DNA of 55,965 bases, taken from positions 74,555 to 130,519 of the forward strand of contig JAHDDE010000004.1 in NCBI GenBank assembly GCA_020629515.1. The letters are read 5' to 3'. This stretch comes from Saprospiraceae bacterium (GTDB lineage Bacteria > Bacteroidota > Bacteroidia > Chitinophagales > Saprospiraceae). The translations under genes and the position numbers were made by a program. Shown here in pieces: positions 8,392 to 15,979 of the stretch (within the stretch, counting starts at the first letter, position 1; every line of letters begins with the position of its first letter). Under the pieces are notes generated by a model. It saw only the letters and a program-made list of their open reading frames with translations, was not told the origin of the DNA and did not search any database.

Positions 8392-9618
8392 TTGATTGGG
8401 TTAGGTCCCGCTTTTATGGCTATTGGATATACCATTGGCACAGGAAGTGTAACTTCTATGATAGTTGCGGGGAATCGCTTTGGTATGGATTTGCTTTGGG
8501 TCTTAGTATTAAGCTGTTTTTTTTCTTGGGTGCTGATGGAAGTCTATGGTAGATACACCTTGGTTACTGGCGAAACTGTCTTGTACGGCATCAGAAAGCA
8601 TATAAATGGTGGAAGCCTTATTGCAATATTGATTATAATTGGTGTTTCGGTTGGACAATGGAATTCACTTATTGGCATATTAGGTATATCCGCCAATGCC
8701 ATTTTTGAAGTCTTGGCAATCTATTTTCCTATTCTCGCTAGGCACTCCTATTGGGCCATATTGATCATTGGGGCAACTGTTTTATCACTCATGTACTACA
8801 TATTGATCCAAGGGAAGTACAGTTATTTGGAAAAAGTACTCATCTTCTTTGTCTCATTGATGGGGATCTCTTTTCTTTTATCCTTATTCTTCGTGACTCC
8901 GAGTGGTTCTGATTTAGTTCGAGGATTAAATCCTAAAATCCCAAATGTACCGGGTGGTCAGATGTTAGTTGCTGCTTTTGTAGGTACCACCATGGCTGCT
9001 GCTACCTTTTTGTCGAGATCTCTTTTTGTCAAAGGTAAAGGGTGGAATATATCTAATCTAAAGGATCAAAGTAAAGATGCTCGTATTGCCGCTATTCTGA
9101 TTTTTTTAATCAGCGGATCAATCATGGCTATATCAGCAACAGCCTTGTCCAATAGTGATGTATCTATAGTAAAGGTATTTGATATGATTGGCACTTTGGA
9201 ACCCTTATTAGGAAGTTTTGCAGTGACTATTTTTCTATTTGGTATACTAGGCGCGGGCTTATCATCTGTATTCCCCATACTATTGATCACACCGATATTA
9301 ATCGCTGACTATCAATCTGGAGAACTCGATCTACAATCTAAGCAATTTAAATTGATAACTGGGTTTGCATGCATATTGGGCATGTTGGTCCCAATATTTG
9401 GAGCAAACCCTATAAACGCTCAAATTCTGTCACAGGTATTCAATGTATTTGTCTTGCCATTGGTGATTATAACGATATTGATATTAGTCAATAGAAAGCA
9501 ATTGATGAAGGAGCATAAGGCTTCGTTGTTTTTAAATATCAGTATGGTCTTAGCACTGATTTTCTCATGTATCATCAGTTACAATGGTGTTTTAGCTATA
9601 ATAGATTCACTGAGATGA
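8392..9618 (+). CDS. Nramp-fold membrane transporter lacking canonical metal motifs
   Basis: A protein of about 11 membrane helices with the overall pattern of Nramp (SLC11/MntH) transporters: an N-terminal GLGPAFMAIGYTIGTGSV helix and a sixth helix around GTTMAAATFLSRS. Real Mn/Fe Nramps have DPGN in helix 1 and MPHN in helix 6; here the corresponding positions read IGTGS and roughly AAAT, so classical metal transport is doubtful. The start is unusual: 8392 is TTG. The frame is open back to a stop at 8350 and the upstream codons (ILNKIGLF) look like the normal N-terminus, yet contain no ATG. An ATT or ATC start near 8353-8368 is therefore possible. It lies between susD and kdgF, so transport of a uronate or related solute is possible but unproven. 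Confidence 0.7.
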   Translation: MIGLGPAFMAIGYTIGTGSVTSMIVAGNRFGMDLLWVLVLSCFFSWVLMEVYGRYTLVTGETVLYGIRKHINGGSLIAILIIIGVSVGQWNSLIGILGISANAIFEVLAIYFPILARHSYWAILIIGATVLSLMYYILIQGKYSYLEKVLIFFVSLMGISFLLSLFFVTPSGSDLVRGLNPKIPNVPGGQMLVAAFVGTTMAAATFLSRSLFVKGKGWNISNLKDQSKDARIAAILIFLISGSIMAISATALSNSDVSIVKVFDMIGTLEPLLGSFAVTIFLFGILGAGLSSVFPILLITPILIADYQSGELDLQSKQFKLITGFACILGMLVPIFGANPINAQILSQVFNVFVLPLVIITILILVNRKQLMKEHKASLFLNISMVLALIFSCIISYNGVLAIIDSLR

Positions 9619-9742
9619 GAGGAACATATAAATCGAATAGGTTGAAAGAAAAAATCAAGAAAATATCCAAGTCAAAAGTGATTCGGAATATTTTGAATGA
9701 AATAAATGATGTACCATTATTAACAATAGTTTTTTCATACTC

Positions 9743-9772
9743 AAGGGTGCTCTTTTGCAGCACCCTTGTTTT
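9743..9772 (+). terminator. Rho-independent terminator after the Nramp-fold gene
   Basis: AAGGGTGCT (9743-9751) and AGCACCCTT (9759-9767) form a 9-bp stem with a 7-base loop followed by GTTTTAT. The rest of the gap between the Nramp-fold gene and kdgF (9619-9847) shows no supported gene. It separates susCD/Nramp from the intracellular pathway genes. Confidence 0.8.
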
Positions 9773-9847
9773 ATACTTCGAGAAAATTAATCCTCCACGG
9801 ACGGATAGAAGAAGCTGGTAGATCATTATAATTGGTAACTAAGTATT

Positions 9848-10225
9848 ATGGAAAGAAATAGTAAGAAATATATCCTGACAGAAGGAATGGAATGGGAGAA
9901 TCTCGGCGGAGGTGTATCCAGAAAATTTTTGGGTTATGACAATCAAATAATGATGGTCAAGGTAAGGTTTGACAAAGGGGCATTAGGATCTCCGCATTCG
10001 CATTTTCATACACAGGCGACTTATTGTGTTTCAGGTAAGTTTGAATTCGAAATTGATGGTGTCAAACAAATTGTAAATGCTGGAGATGGTGTTTATATCG
10101 AGCCTAATCTTGTACATAGTGCGGTTTGTTTAGAAGAGGGGATTTTGATAGATACGTTTAGCCCTATAAGAGAGGACTTTATGGATGGATCCGGTGTTTC
10201 TTACTTTGGAGAAAAAGAAGCTTAA
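9848..10225 (+). CDS. kdgF: KdgF-like cupin, unsaturated uronate ketonisation
   Basis: KdgF proteins help convert 4,5-unsaturated monouronates released by pectin and alginate lyases into the open keto form (DEH for alginate). The 125-residue protein is a single cupin domain. Metal ligands are visible: His50, His52 and Gln56 in the PHSHFHTQ motif and His90 in EPNLVH. The C-terminal DTFSPIREDF segment (Asp102, Phe104, Arg108) matches the part of KdgF thought to act in catalysis. It lies 22 bases ahead of the hexuronate transporter and upstream of DEH reductase, KDG kinase and aldolase genes, where it would be needed. Plain cupins of unknown role are common, but motif plus neighbours make KdgF the best call. 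No signal peptide, so cytoplasmic. Confidence 0.88.
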   Translation: MERNSKKYILTEGMEWENLGGGVSRKFLGYDNQIMMVKVRFDKGALGSPHSHFHTQATYCVSGKFEFEIDGVKQIVNAGDGVYIEPNLVHSAVCLEEGILIDTFSPIREDFMDGSGVSYFGEKEA

Positions 10226-10247
10226 TCACATCATCAAAAATTAAAAC

Positions 10248-11546
10248 ATGAAAACCAAAGGATTAAGATGGTGGGTTGTTGGGCTGGTCGCTCTTGCTGC
10301 TGTCGTTAACTATATTGATAGACAAGCATTTGGAGCATTGTGGCCTGATATCGCAGCAGATCTTTTTCCTGACATGGATCAAGATGGAACCAAGGCTGTT
10401 TATGGGACTATTATGACGGTATTTATACTTTCATATGCAGCTGGACAAACGATTTTTGGAAAAATATTCGATTGGATTGGTACGAGAATGGGTTTTGCTC
10501 TATCAATAGGTGTCTGGTCATTAGCTACATTTTTGCATGCCTTTGCAAGAGGTATGATTAGCTTTTCGATCGTTCGTGGACTACTAGGTGTTGCCGAAGC
10601 TGGTAACTGGCCAGGGGCTGCAAAGGCTAATGCAGAATGGTTTCCAACTAAAGAAAGAGCATTTGCACAGGGTATTTTCAACTCTGGAGCTGCGATGGGT
10701 GGAATTGTAGCATATCCAATTATTGGACTTATTTCAGCCTTTTTGGGATGGCAATCTATATTTATCGTCGTCAGTTTATTAGGATTCTTGTGGTTGATTC
10801 CATGGTTTTATATAGTTAAGGGAGACCCTCAAAACCACCCTTGGCTCTCTGAAGAAGAAAAGACATACATACTAAGTGGTCAAAAGAATCAAGATGCCAA
10901 TGAGGATGGGAGTTTCGATGAAGGTTATAATCCAGAGACTAAAAAACTATTAAAGCATAAGGAGAGTTGGGGTGTTATTATAGCTTCTGCAGCCTTGGAT
11001 CCTATTTGGTGGCTTTTTATAGGCTATATTCCTTTATATCTCAATGAGGTATACGGAATGAATGTTAAAGAAATTGCTTTCTCGGCATGGGTTCCTTACG
11101 TTGGTGCTATGTTAGGAGCTTGGTTTGGTGGATTACTTGCCCAAAACAGATTAGGTGCTGGTTGGACTGTAGATAAAACTCGAAAGACTACGATAACATT
11201 GGGATGTTTGATTATGATACCTTGCTTCTTCCTGTTGAAGGCGCCGGGTTCTGCTATTAACGCTGTTTTAATCATGGGTGTATTACTTTTTGGTTTTCAA
11301 ACAGCCATTGGTAACGTGCAGACCATACCGAGCGATTTATTTGGAGGTAAGGTTGTAGGTACCTTATCTGGTTTTGCAGGCACAGCGGCAAAACTTGCTG
11401 GTGCCGCTCTTACATATATAGTTCCAGCCATAACAATGGGTGGTAATTATTTGCCAGCATTTTTGATTGGTGGCGCTTTAGCATTTATTGCTTTATCGAG
11501 TATTTGGCTTTTATGCCCTAAAATTGAACCTTTAAAACCATCATAG
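10248..11546 (+). CDS. MFS hexuronate transporter, ExuT/anion:cation symporter type
   Basis: A 432-residue, 12-helix major facilitator. The N-terminal RWWVVGLVALAAVVNYIDRQ segment followed by the ARG(x)GLLGVAEAGNWPGA region is characteristic of the anion:cation symporter family that includes ExuT and GarP/GudP. A long central loop with PQNHPWLSEEEKTYI (residues ~190-215) also matches these proteins. It would move alginate-derived uronates (mono- or unsaturated) from periplasm to cytoplasm. It follows kdgF by 22 bases. A perfect inverted repeat begins at its stop codon. The exact substrate cannot be decided from sequence; DEH is inferred from context. Confidence 0.88.
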   Translation: MKTKGLRWWVVGLVALAAVVNYIDRQAFGALWPDIAADLFPDMDQDGTKAVYGTIMTVFILSYAAGQTIFGKIFDWIGTRMGFALSIGVWSLATFLHAFARGMISFSIVRGLLGVAEAGNWPGAAKANAEWFPTKERAFAQGIFNSGAAMGGIVAYPIIGLISAFLGWQSIFIVVSLLGFLWLIPWFYIVKGDPQNHPWLSEEEKTYILSGQKNQDANEDGSFDEGYNPETKKLLKHKESWGVIIASAALDPIWWLFIGYIPLYLNEVYGMNVKEIAFSAWVPYVGAMLGAWFGGLLAQNRLGAGWTVDKTRKTTITLGCLIMIPCFFLLKAPGSAINAVLIMGVLLFGFQTAIGNVQTIPSDLFGGKVVGTLSGFAGTAAKLAGAALTYIVPAITMGGNYLPAFLIGGALAFIALSSIWLLCPKIEPLKPS

Positions 11547-11565
11547 TAATGATGGATCATTACTA
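11544..11565 (+). repeat. Perfect inverted repeat at the MFS stop codon
   Basis: TAGTAATGAT (11544-11553) and ATCATTACTA (11556-11565) are perfect inverted copies separated by GG, and the first three bases are the transporter's stop codon. It is AT-rich without a T tail. It may be a processing hairpin between transporter and SDR genes or simply chance; a protein-binding site is also possible. Confidence 0.4.
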
Positions 11566-11634
11566 ACTAAACAACAATATTATTGCAGGGATTCATTAGA
11601 TTCTGGTGTTCCCGAAATTTTTAAATAAAACATT

Positions 11635-12399
11635 ATGAGTACAACTAAAGAAAAAGTAGCGATTGTAACTGGGGCTACAGCGGGTATTGGTCTTGCAGTA
11701 GCTAAGAGGTTAGGAAAAGATGGATTCATTGTCGCAATAAATGGTATCAATCATGACGAAGGAGCCAAGAGAATTGAAGAACTTAAGGCAGAAGGTATAA
11801 CTGCTGAGTATTATGGATTTGACGTTACGAAAGAGGATGCTGTTACAGAGAACATAAAGAAGATTGGAGAGAAATACGGAAGAATAGATGTACTGGTTAA
11901 TAATGCAGGAGGTTTAGGTGGTAGATCGAGGTTTGAGGATATGACAACAGAGTTTTACAGATTTGTCATGGCCCTAAATCTTGATTCAGTATTCTTTGCT
12001 TCAAGAGCAGCGATACCATATTTGAAGAAGGGTGATAACCCAACGATAATCAATTATACTTCTAATGCTGGTTGGAATGCGGGAGGGCCAGGTGCTGGTA
12101 TCTACGGTACATCTAAGGCTGCGGTTCATACAATTACTAGAGCTTTGGCTAAAGATTTAGCAGAGTACGGTATTAGAGTTAATGCTGTGTCTCCTGGAAC
12201 CATAGATACAGATTTTCATAAACAAATCAAATCTACTAAGCCTGAGGTTTTTGCATCATGGGCAAATAATATCATGCTTAAACGTCTTGGTCAGCCAGAA
12301 GATGTAGCTGGTGTTGTTTCATTTTTAGCAAGTAAGGATGCCTCGTTTCTAACTGCTGAAACTATTCAAGTTGGTGGAGGACAAGCGTTAGGTATTTGA
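11635..12399 (+). CDS. SDR-family oxidoreductase, candidate DEH reductase (copy 1)
   Basis: A classical short-chain dehydrogenase/reductase of 254 residues: TGATAGIG cofactor loop at 12-19, NNAGG at 89-93, and catalytic Tyr157 and Lys161 in YGTSK with Ser143 upstream. The C-terminal VGGGQALGI is usual for the family. It lies in a row of alginate catabolic genes between the hexuronate transporter and a second SDR. In alginate users an NAD(P)H-dependent SDR reduces DEH to 2-keto-3-deoxygluconate (KDG), so this is one of three candidates here. It differs clearly from the next SDR and could act on another uronate. The sequence does not settle cofactor choice. Confidence 0.72.
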   Translation: MSTTKEKVAIVTGATAGIGLAVAKRLGKDGFIVAINGINHDEGAKRIEELKAEGITAEYYGFDVTKEDAVTENIKKIGEKYGRIDVLVNNAGGLGGRSRFEDMTTEFYRFVMALNLDSVFFASRAAIPYLKKGDNPTIINYTSNAGWNAGGPGAGIYGTSKAAVHTITRALAKDLAEYGIRVNAVSPGTIDTDFHKQIKSTKPEVFASWANNIMLKRLGQPEDVAGVVSFLASKDASFLTAETIQVGGGQALGI

Positions 12400-12469
12400 T
12401 AGGAAGACCATCATTTATTTTTATGGTTTTATAATGTTTTAGTTCAATTTAAAATATAAAAAAGTACAT

Positions 12470-13225
12470 ATGAGTAATTTCAAAGGTAAAGTTGCCGTAG
12501 TAACAGGAGGAGGTCGTGATATCGGTAGAGCTATTTCCGTGGCGCTTGCGAAAGAAGGCGCTAAAGTAGTAGTCAATTATAATAGTTCAGAAGTTGGCGC
12601 TAACGAAACAGTTGCCGAGATCTCGTCGTTTGGTGGCGAAGCTATAGCTGTTCAAGCGGATGTCTCAAATATGAATGAGATTAAAAGCTTAAAAGCCAAA
12701 ACTGTTGAAGCCTTTGGAGAAGAGGTGCATATATTGGTCAATAATGCTGGAGGATTATTCGCGCGTAAAACTTTACAAGAATTTGACGATGCCTTTTATG
12801 ATTTAGTGATGGATGTTAATTTTAAATCAACAGTTTTTGTCATGAAGGCTTTTGTTCCTTTAATGGGTCAGGGTAGTTCTGTAATCAATTTATCTTCTCT
12901 TGCTGCTCGAGATGGTGGAGGAGGAGGATCTGCATTATATGCTTCATCAAAAGGTGCTACTACGACCTTCACAAGAGCTATGTCTAAAGAGTTAGGACCT
13001 CAAGGTATTAGAGTAAATGCAGTATGTCCAGGATTAATAGGAACTAAATTTCACGATGATTTCACAAAAGACGAAGTAAGAAAAATGGTTGCGGGTAAGA
13101 CACCAGTTAGGAGAGAAGGACGAGCTGACGAAGTGGCAGATTTAGTAGTTTATTTAGCATCAGAAAAAAGCAGCTTTGTGACAGGGGCTAACTTTGATAT
13201 TAATGGAGGATTAGCATTTTCATAG
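12470..13225 (+). CDS. SDR-family oxidoreductase, candidate DEH reductase (copy 2)
   Basis: A 251-residue classical SDR: TGGGRDIGR nucleotide loop at 12-20, NNAGG at 91-95, Ser142/143, Tyr157 and Lys161 (YASSK), and a C-terminal ITGGLAFS-like end (DINGGLAFS). Its position immediately before KDG kinase and KDPG aldolase is that of the DEH reductases described from alginate-using flavobacteria, so DEH to KDG reduction is the most likely role of the three SDRs in the locus. An Asn-Ser pair after the second strand (VNYNSSE) might favour NADPH, but this is weak. The gap to the previous gene is 70 bases and to the kinase 120 bases. Confidence 0.78.
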   Translation: MSNFKGKVAVVTGGGRDIGRAISVALAKEGAKVVVNYNSSEVGANETVAEISSFGGEAIAVQADVSNMNEIKSLKAKTVEAFGEEVHILVNNAGGLFARKTLQEFDDAFYDLVMDVNFKSTVFVMKAFVPLMGQGSSVINLSSLAARDGGGGGSALYASSKGATTTFTRAMSKELGPQGIRVNAVCPGLIGTKFHDDFTKDEVRKMVAGKTPVRREGRADEVADLVVYLASEKSSFVTGANFDINGGLAFS

Positions 13226-13345
13226 TATAAGGATTCGGGTAGATTAGAGGTATGATGTTAGCCCGAGCTGACTCAAAAAATACCTACATATAATTAATTA
13301 TAATATATTAATAACTAAAATTCAATAATATATAAATTTAGTCCA

Positions 13346-14383
13346 ATGAAAAAGGTTGTAACATTTGGCGAAATAATGTTAAGATTGACTCCTCCAGGTT
13401 GGAGACGATTTTCACAGGCTTCATCATTCGATGTGGTGTATGGTGGTGGCGAGAGTAATGTCGCAGTATCATTAGCTAATTACGGAATCCCAGTGGATTT
13501 TGTTACTCGCCTTCCAAATAATGATATTGGAGAATGTGCATTGATGGAAATGCGAAAAAGAAATGTTGGTACTAAGCATATTGTTAGAGGTGGTGATCGA
13601 TTGGGCATATATTTTTTGGAAATCGGAGCTGTGAGTAGAGGATCTAAAGTGGTATACGACAGAGCTCATTCTGCTATGGCCACTATTGAAGCTGGTATGG
13701 TAGATTGGGAAGAAGTTTTTAAAGATGCGAGTTGGTTTCATTGGACGGGTATAACACCGGCGATTTCACAAGGAGCAGCAGATGCATGTTTAGAAGCGAT
13801 ACAAATGGCTAATAAGATGGGCGTAACCGTATCTACTGATCTTAACTATAGAAAAAAATTATGGAAGTATGGCAAAGAACCAGGAGAGGTCATGCCTGAC
13901 TTAGTAGCAGGATGTGATATTATTCTTGGGAATGAAGAAGATGCGGAAAAACATTTTGGTTTACATCCAGAAGGAGTTGATGTAACCAGTGGAGATCATG
14001 TAGAAGGGAAAGCCTACCTATCTGTATTACAACAGCTAATGAAAATGTTTCCAAGATGCAAAAAAGCAATTACTACCTTAAGAGGTAGTATTAGTGCTTC
14101 ACACAATACGTGGTCTGGAGTGCTGTGGGACGGGAAGAAGCTATATGAGGCCCCTACCTATCAGATTACTCATATAGTTGATAGAGTTGGTGGAGGAGAC
14201 AGTTTCATGGGAGGTCTTATATGTGGACTGATGAATTATCCAGATGATGATCAAAAAGCCCTGAATTTTGCAGTTGCGGCTTCTTGTCTGAAGCACACAA
14301 TATATGGTGATGCTAATTTGGCAACCAAAGATGAAGTAGAGAAATTAATGTCTGGTGATGCCTCAGGAAGAGTAGCTAGATAG
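13346..14383 (+). CDS. kdgK: 2-keto-3-deoxygluconate kinase (PfkB family)
   Basis: The enzyme phosphorylates KDG to KDPG with ATP. PfkB features are clear: N-terminal VTFGEIMLRL (5-14), GGGESNVAVSLA substrate loop (33-44), and the signature DRVGGGDSFMGG (279-290) with catalytic Asp285. Length (345) and the extended C-terminal third match the Bacteroidota KDG-kinase branch, which is longer than enterobacterial KdgK. It is followed 40 bases later by the KDPG aldolase gene, completing the entry into central metabolism. Fructokinase activity is a less likely alternative given the neighbours. Confidence 0.92.
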   Translation: MKKVVTFGEIMLRLTPPGWRRFSQASSFDVVYGGGESNVAVSLANYGIPVDFVTRLPNNDIGECALMEMRKRNVGTKHIVRGGDRLGIYFLEIGAVSRGSKVVYDRAHSAMATIEAGMVDWEEVFKDASWFHWTGITPAISQGAADACLEAIQMANKMGVTVSTDLNYRKKLWKYGKEPGEVMPDLVAGCDIILGNEEDAEKHFGLHPEGVDVTSGDHVEGKAYLSVLQQLMKMFPRCKKAITTLRGSISASHNTWSGVLWDGKKLYEAPTYQITHIVDRVGGGDSFMGGLICGLMNYPDDDQKALNFAVAASCLKHTIYGDANLATKDEVEKLMSGDASGRVAR

Positions 14384-14423
14384 TTGTAAAAATCATATTT
14401 TACTAAACAAAATATTCATCATT

Positions 14424-15089
14424 TTGGCAAGATTTAATAGAATTCAGGTAGCACAGACCATGGCATCTACGGGTTTAGTACCCTTGTTTTATAACAGTGA
14501 TGTAGAGTTGTCTAAAAAATTACTCAAGGCTTGTTATGACGGTGGCGCTCGATTATTAGAATTTACTAATAGAGGAGACTTTGCTCATGAAGTTTTTCGA
14601 GAATTAAGCATTTATTGCAATGCTGAACTTCCAGAAATGATATTGGGCGTGGGATCTATAACAGATGCTGCTTCCGCTAGTCACTATATGTCTATAGGGG
14701 CAAATTTTATTGTGACACCTGTATTTAGGGAGGATGTAGCTCTGGTATGTAATCGTAGAAAGGTCTTATGGTCTCCGGGGTGTGGTTCTATATCTGAAAT
14801 TGCTAAGGCAGAAGAAATGGGATGTGAGATTGTCAAGCTTTTTCCAGGGGGTATTTATGGCCCTGGTATGATTAAGGCTATTAAGGCACCCCAACCATGG
14901 ACTAATATTATGCCAACAGGTGGAGTGAGCATGGATGAAGATAATTTGAAAGGATGGTTTCAGGCCGGAGCGACCTGTGTAGGAATGGGGTCTAAGCTTT
15001 TTACTAAAGATATTGTGGAAGACAAAAATTTCTCTCAGCTCACAGAGAATGTGAGAACAGCATTGGAAATTATTCAGAAGTATAAATAA
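14424..15089 (+). CDS. eda: KDPG (2-keto-3-deoxy-6-phosphogluconate) aldolase
   Basis: It splits KDPG into pyruvate and glyceraldehyde-3-phosphate. The fold's active residues are visible: Glu46 and Arg50 in LLEFTNRG, and the Schiff-base Lys138 in the EIVKLFPG motif, with MPTGGV near residue 170. The start is TTG at 14424: the resulting N-terminus (ARFNRIQVAQ) is the normal one for this family, and the frame has no ATG just upstream, so TTG use is likely real. At 221 residues it is full length. It follows kdgK by 40 bases and precedes a terminator, ending this transcription block. Confidence 0.93.
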   Translation: MARFNRIQVAQTMASTGLVPLFYNSDVELSKKLLKACYDGGARLLEFTNRGDFAHEVFRELSIYCNAELPEMILGVGSITDAASASHYMSIGANFIVTPVFREDVALVCNRRKVLWSPGCGSISEIAKAEEMGCEIVKLFPGGIYGPGMIKAIKAPQPWTNIMPTGGVSMDEDNLKGWFQAGATCVGMGSKLFTKDIVEDKNFSQLTENVRTALEIIQKYK

Positions 15090-15133
15090 TTCATTCTTAT
15101 GAATAGTAAGAAGTAAATGGAGTTCATTTAACG

Positions 15134-15170
15134 CAGCCTTTTTGTTTTACTACGAAGAGGCTGTTTTATT
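15134..15170 (+). terminator. Terminator-like hairpin after eda
   Basis: CAGCCT (15134-15139) and AGGCTG (15158-15163) pair, with an 18-base loop that can add a few weaker pairs, followed directly by TTTTATTT. It sits in the 103-base gap between eda and the next SDR and probably ends the pathway operon. Confidence 0.65.
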
Positions 15171-15192
15171 TAGATGCGGTTAAGATATAGCT

Positions 15193-15963
15193 ATGAGCGT
15201 TTTAAATCAATTTAGATTAGATGGTAAAGTTGCTTTAGTAACAGGATGTACTCGAGGTATTGGAAAAGCTATGGCCATTGCTTTGGCTGAGGCAGGAGCA
15301 GATATAATTGGAGTAAGTGCTTCCATGGATAGTTACAAAGATTCGCTTATGGTTGAGATTAATCAAATAGGTCGATCATTTTATCCCTATAGCTGCGATT
15401 TTAGCATTCGTGACGAGCTGAAAGCATTCATTCATTCTGTTAAATCTGATCATAGTAAAATTGATATTTTGGTTAATAATGCCGGAATCACAGAGCGTGC
15501 TATTGCGATAGAACATAATGATACTATTTGGGATCAAGTAATAGAAATCAACCAAACAGCTCCCTTTATTCTGGCACGTGAATTAGGAAAGGATATGGTA
15601 GAGCGAGGAAGTGGTAAAATTGTTTTTACCGCCTCATTATTGTCGTTTCAAGGAGGTATTACAGTACCGGGTTATGCTGCAAGTAAAGGTGCCATAGCTC
15701 AGGTGACTAAAGCTTTTGCTAATGAGTGGGCATCACATGGTGTCAATGTTAATGCCATAGCGCCAGGATATATTCAAACTGACTTAACCGAAGCACTATT
15801 TCTTAATTCTAAGAGATCTAAGTCTATCAGTTCAAGAATACCAGCTAATCGCTGGGGAGTCCCAATTGATTTTGCTGGGCCCATTGTTTTCTTATGTTCA
15901 TCAGCTTCTGACTATATGCATGGGACGATTATGTTGGTCGATGGGGGCTGGATGGGGCGATAA
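15193..15963 (+). CDS. SDR oxidoreductase, KduD/gluconate 5-dehydrogenase-like
   Basis: A 256-residue classical SDR with FRLDGKVALVTGCTRGIG at the N-terminus, NNAGIT at about 96-101, a YAASKGA catalytic Tyr/Lys segment, and the GSKIVF/NAIAPGYI/VDGGW blocks typical of 2-deoxy-gluconate 3-dehydrogenase (KduD) and gluconate 5-dehydrogenase. KduD reduces 5-keto-4-deoxyuronate-derived DK-II to KDG in pectin breakdown. In this alginate locus it may serve as another route to KDG or handle a side product. It is separated from eda by a terminator and precedes the chimeric lyase by 16 bases, so those two may share a transcript. Exact substrate unknown. Confidence 0.75.
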   Translation: MSVLNQFRLDGKVALVTGCTRGIGKAMAIALAEAGADIIGVSASMDSYKDSLMVEINQIGRSFYPYSCDFSIRDELKAFIHSVKSDHSKIDILVNNAGITERAIAIEHNDTIWDQVIEINQTAPFILARELGKDMVERGSGKIVFTASLLSFQGGITVPGYAASKGAIAQVTKAFANEWASHGVNVNAIAPGYIQTDLTEALFLNSKRSKSISSRIPANRWGVPIDFAGPIVFLCSSASDYMHGTIMLVDGGWMGR

Positions 15964-15979
15964 TTTGAAATAAGTATTT

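Noticed and set aside
9567-9821. Small plus-strand frame after the Nramp-fold gene, with an ATG at 9615 overlapping the stop
   Set aside because: It reads straight through the terminator at 9743-9772, has no family pattern, and its last part is the hairpin and its flank.
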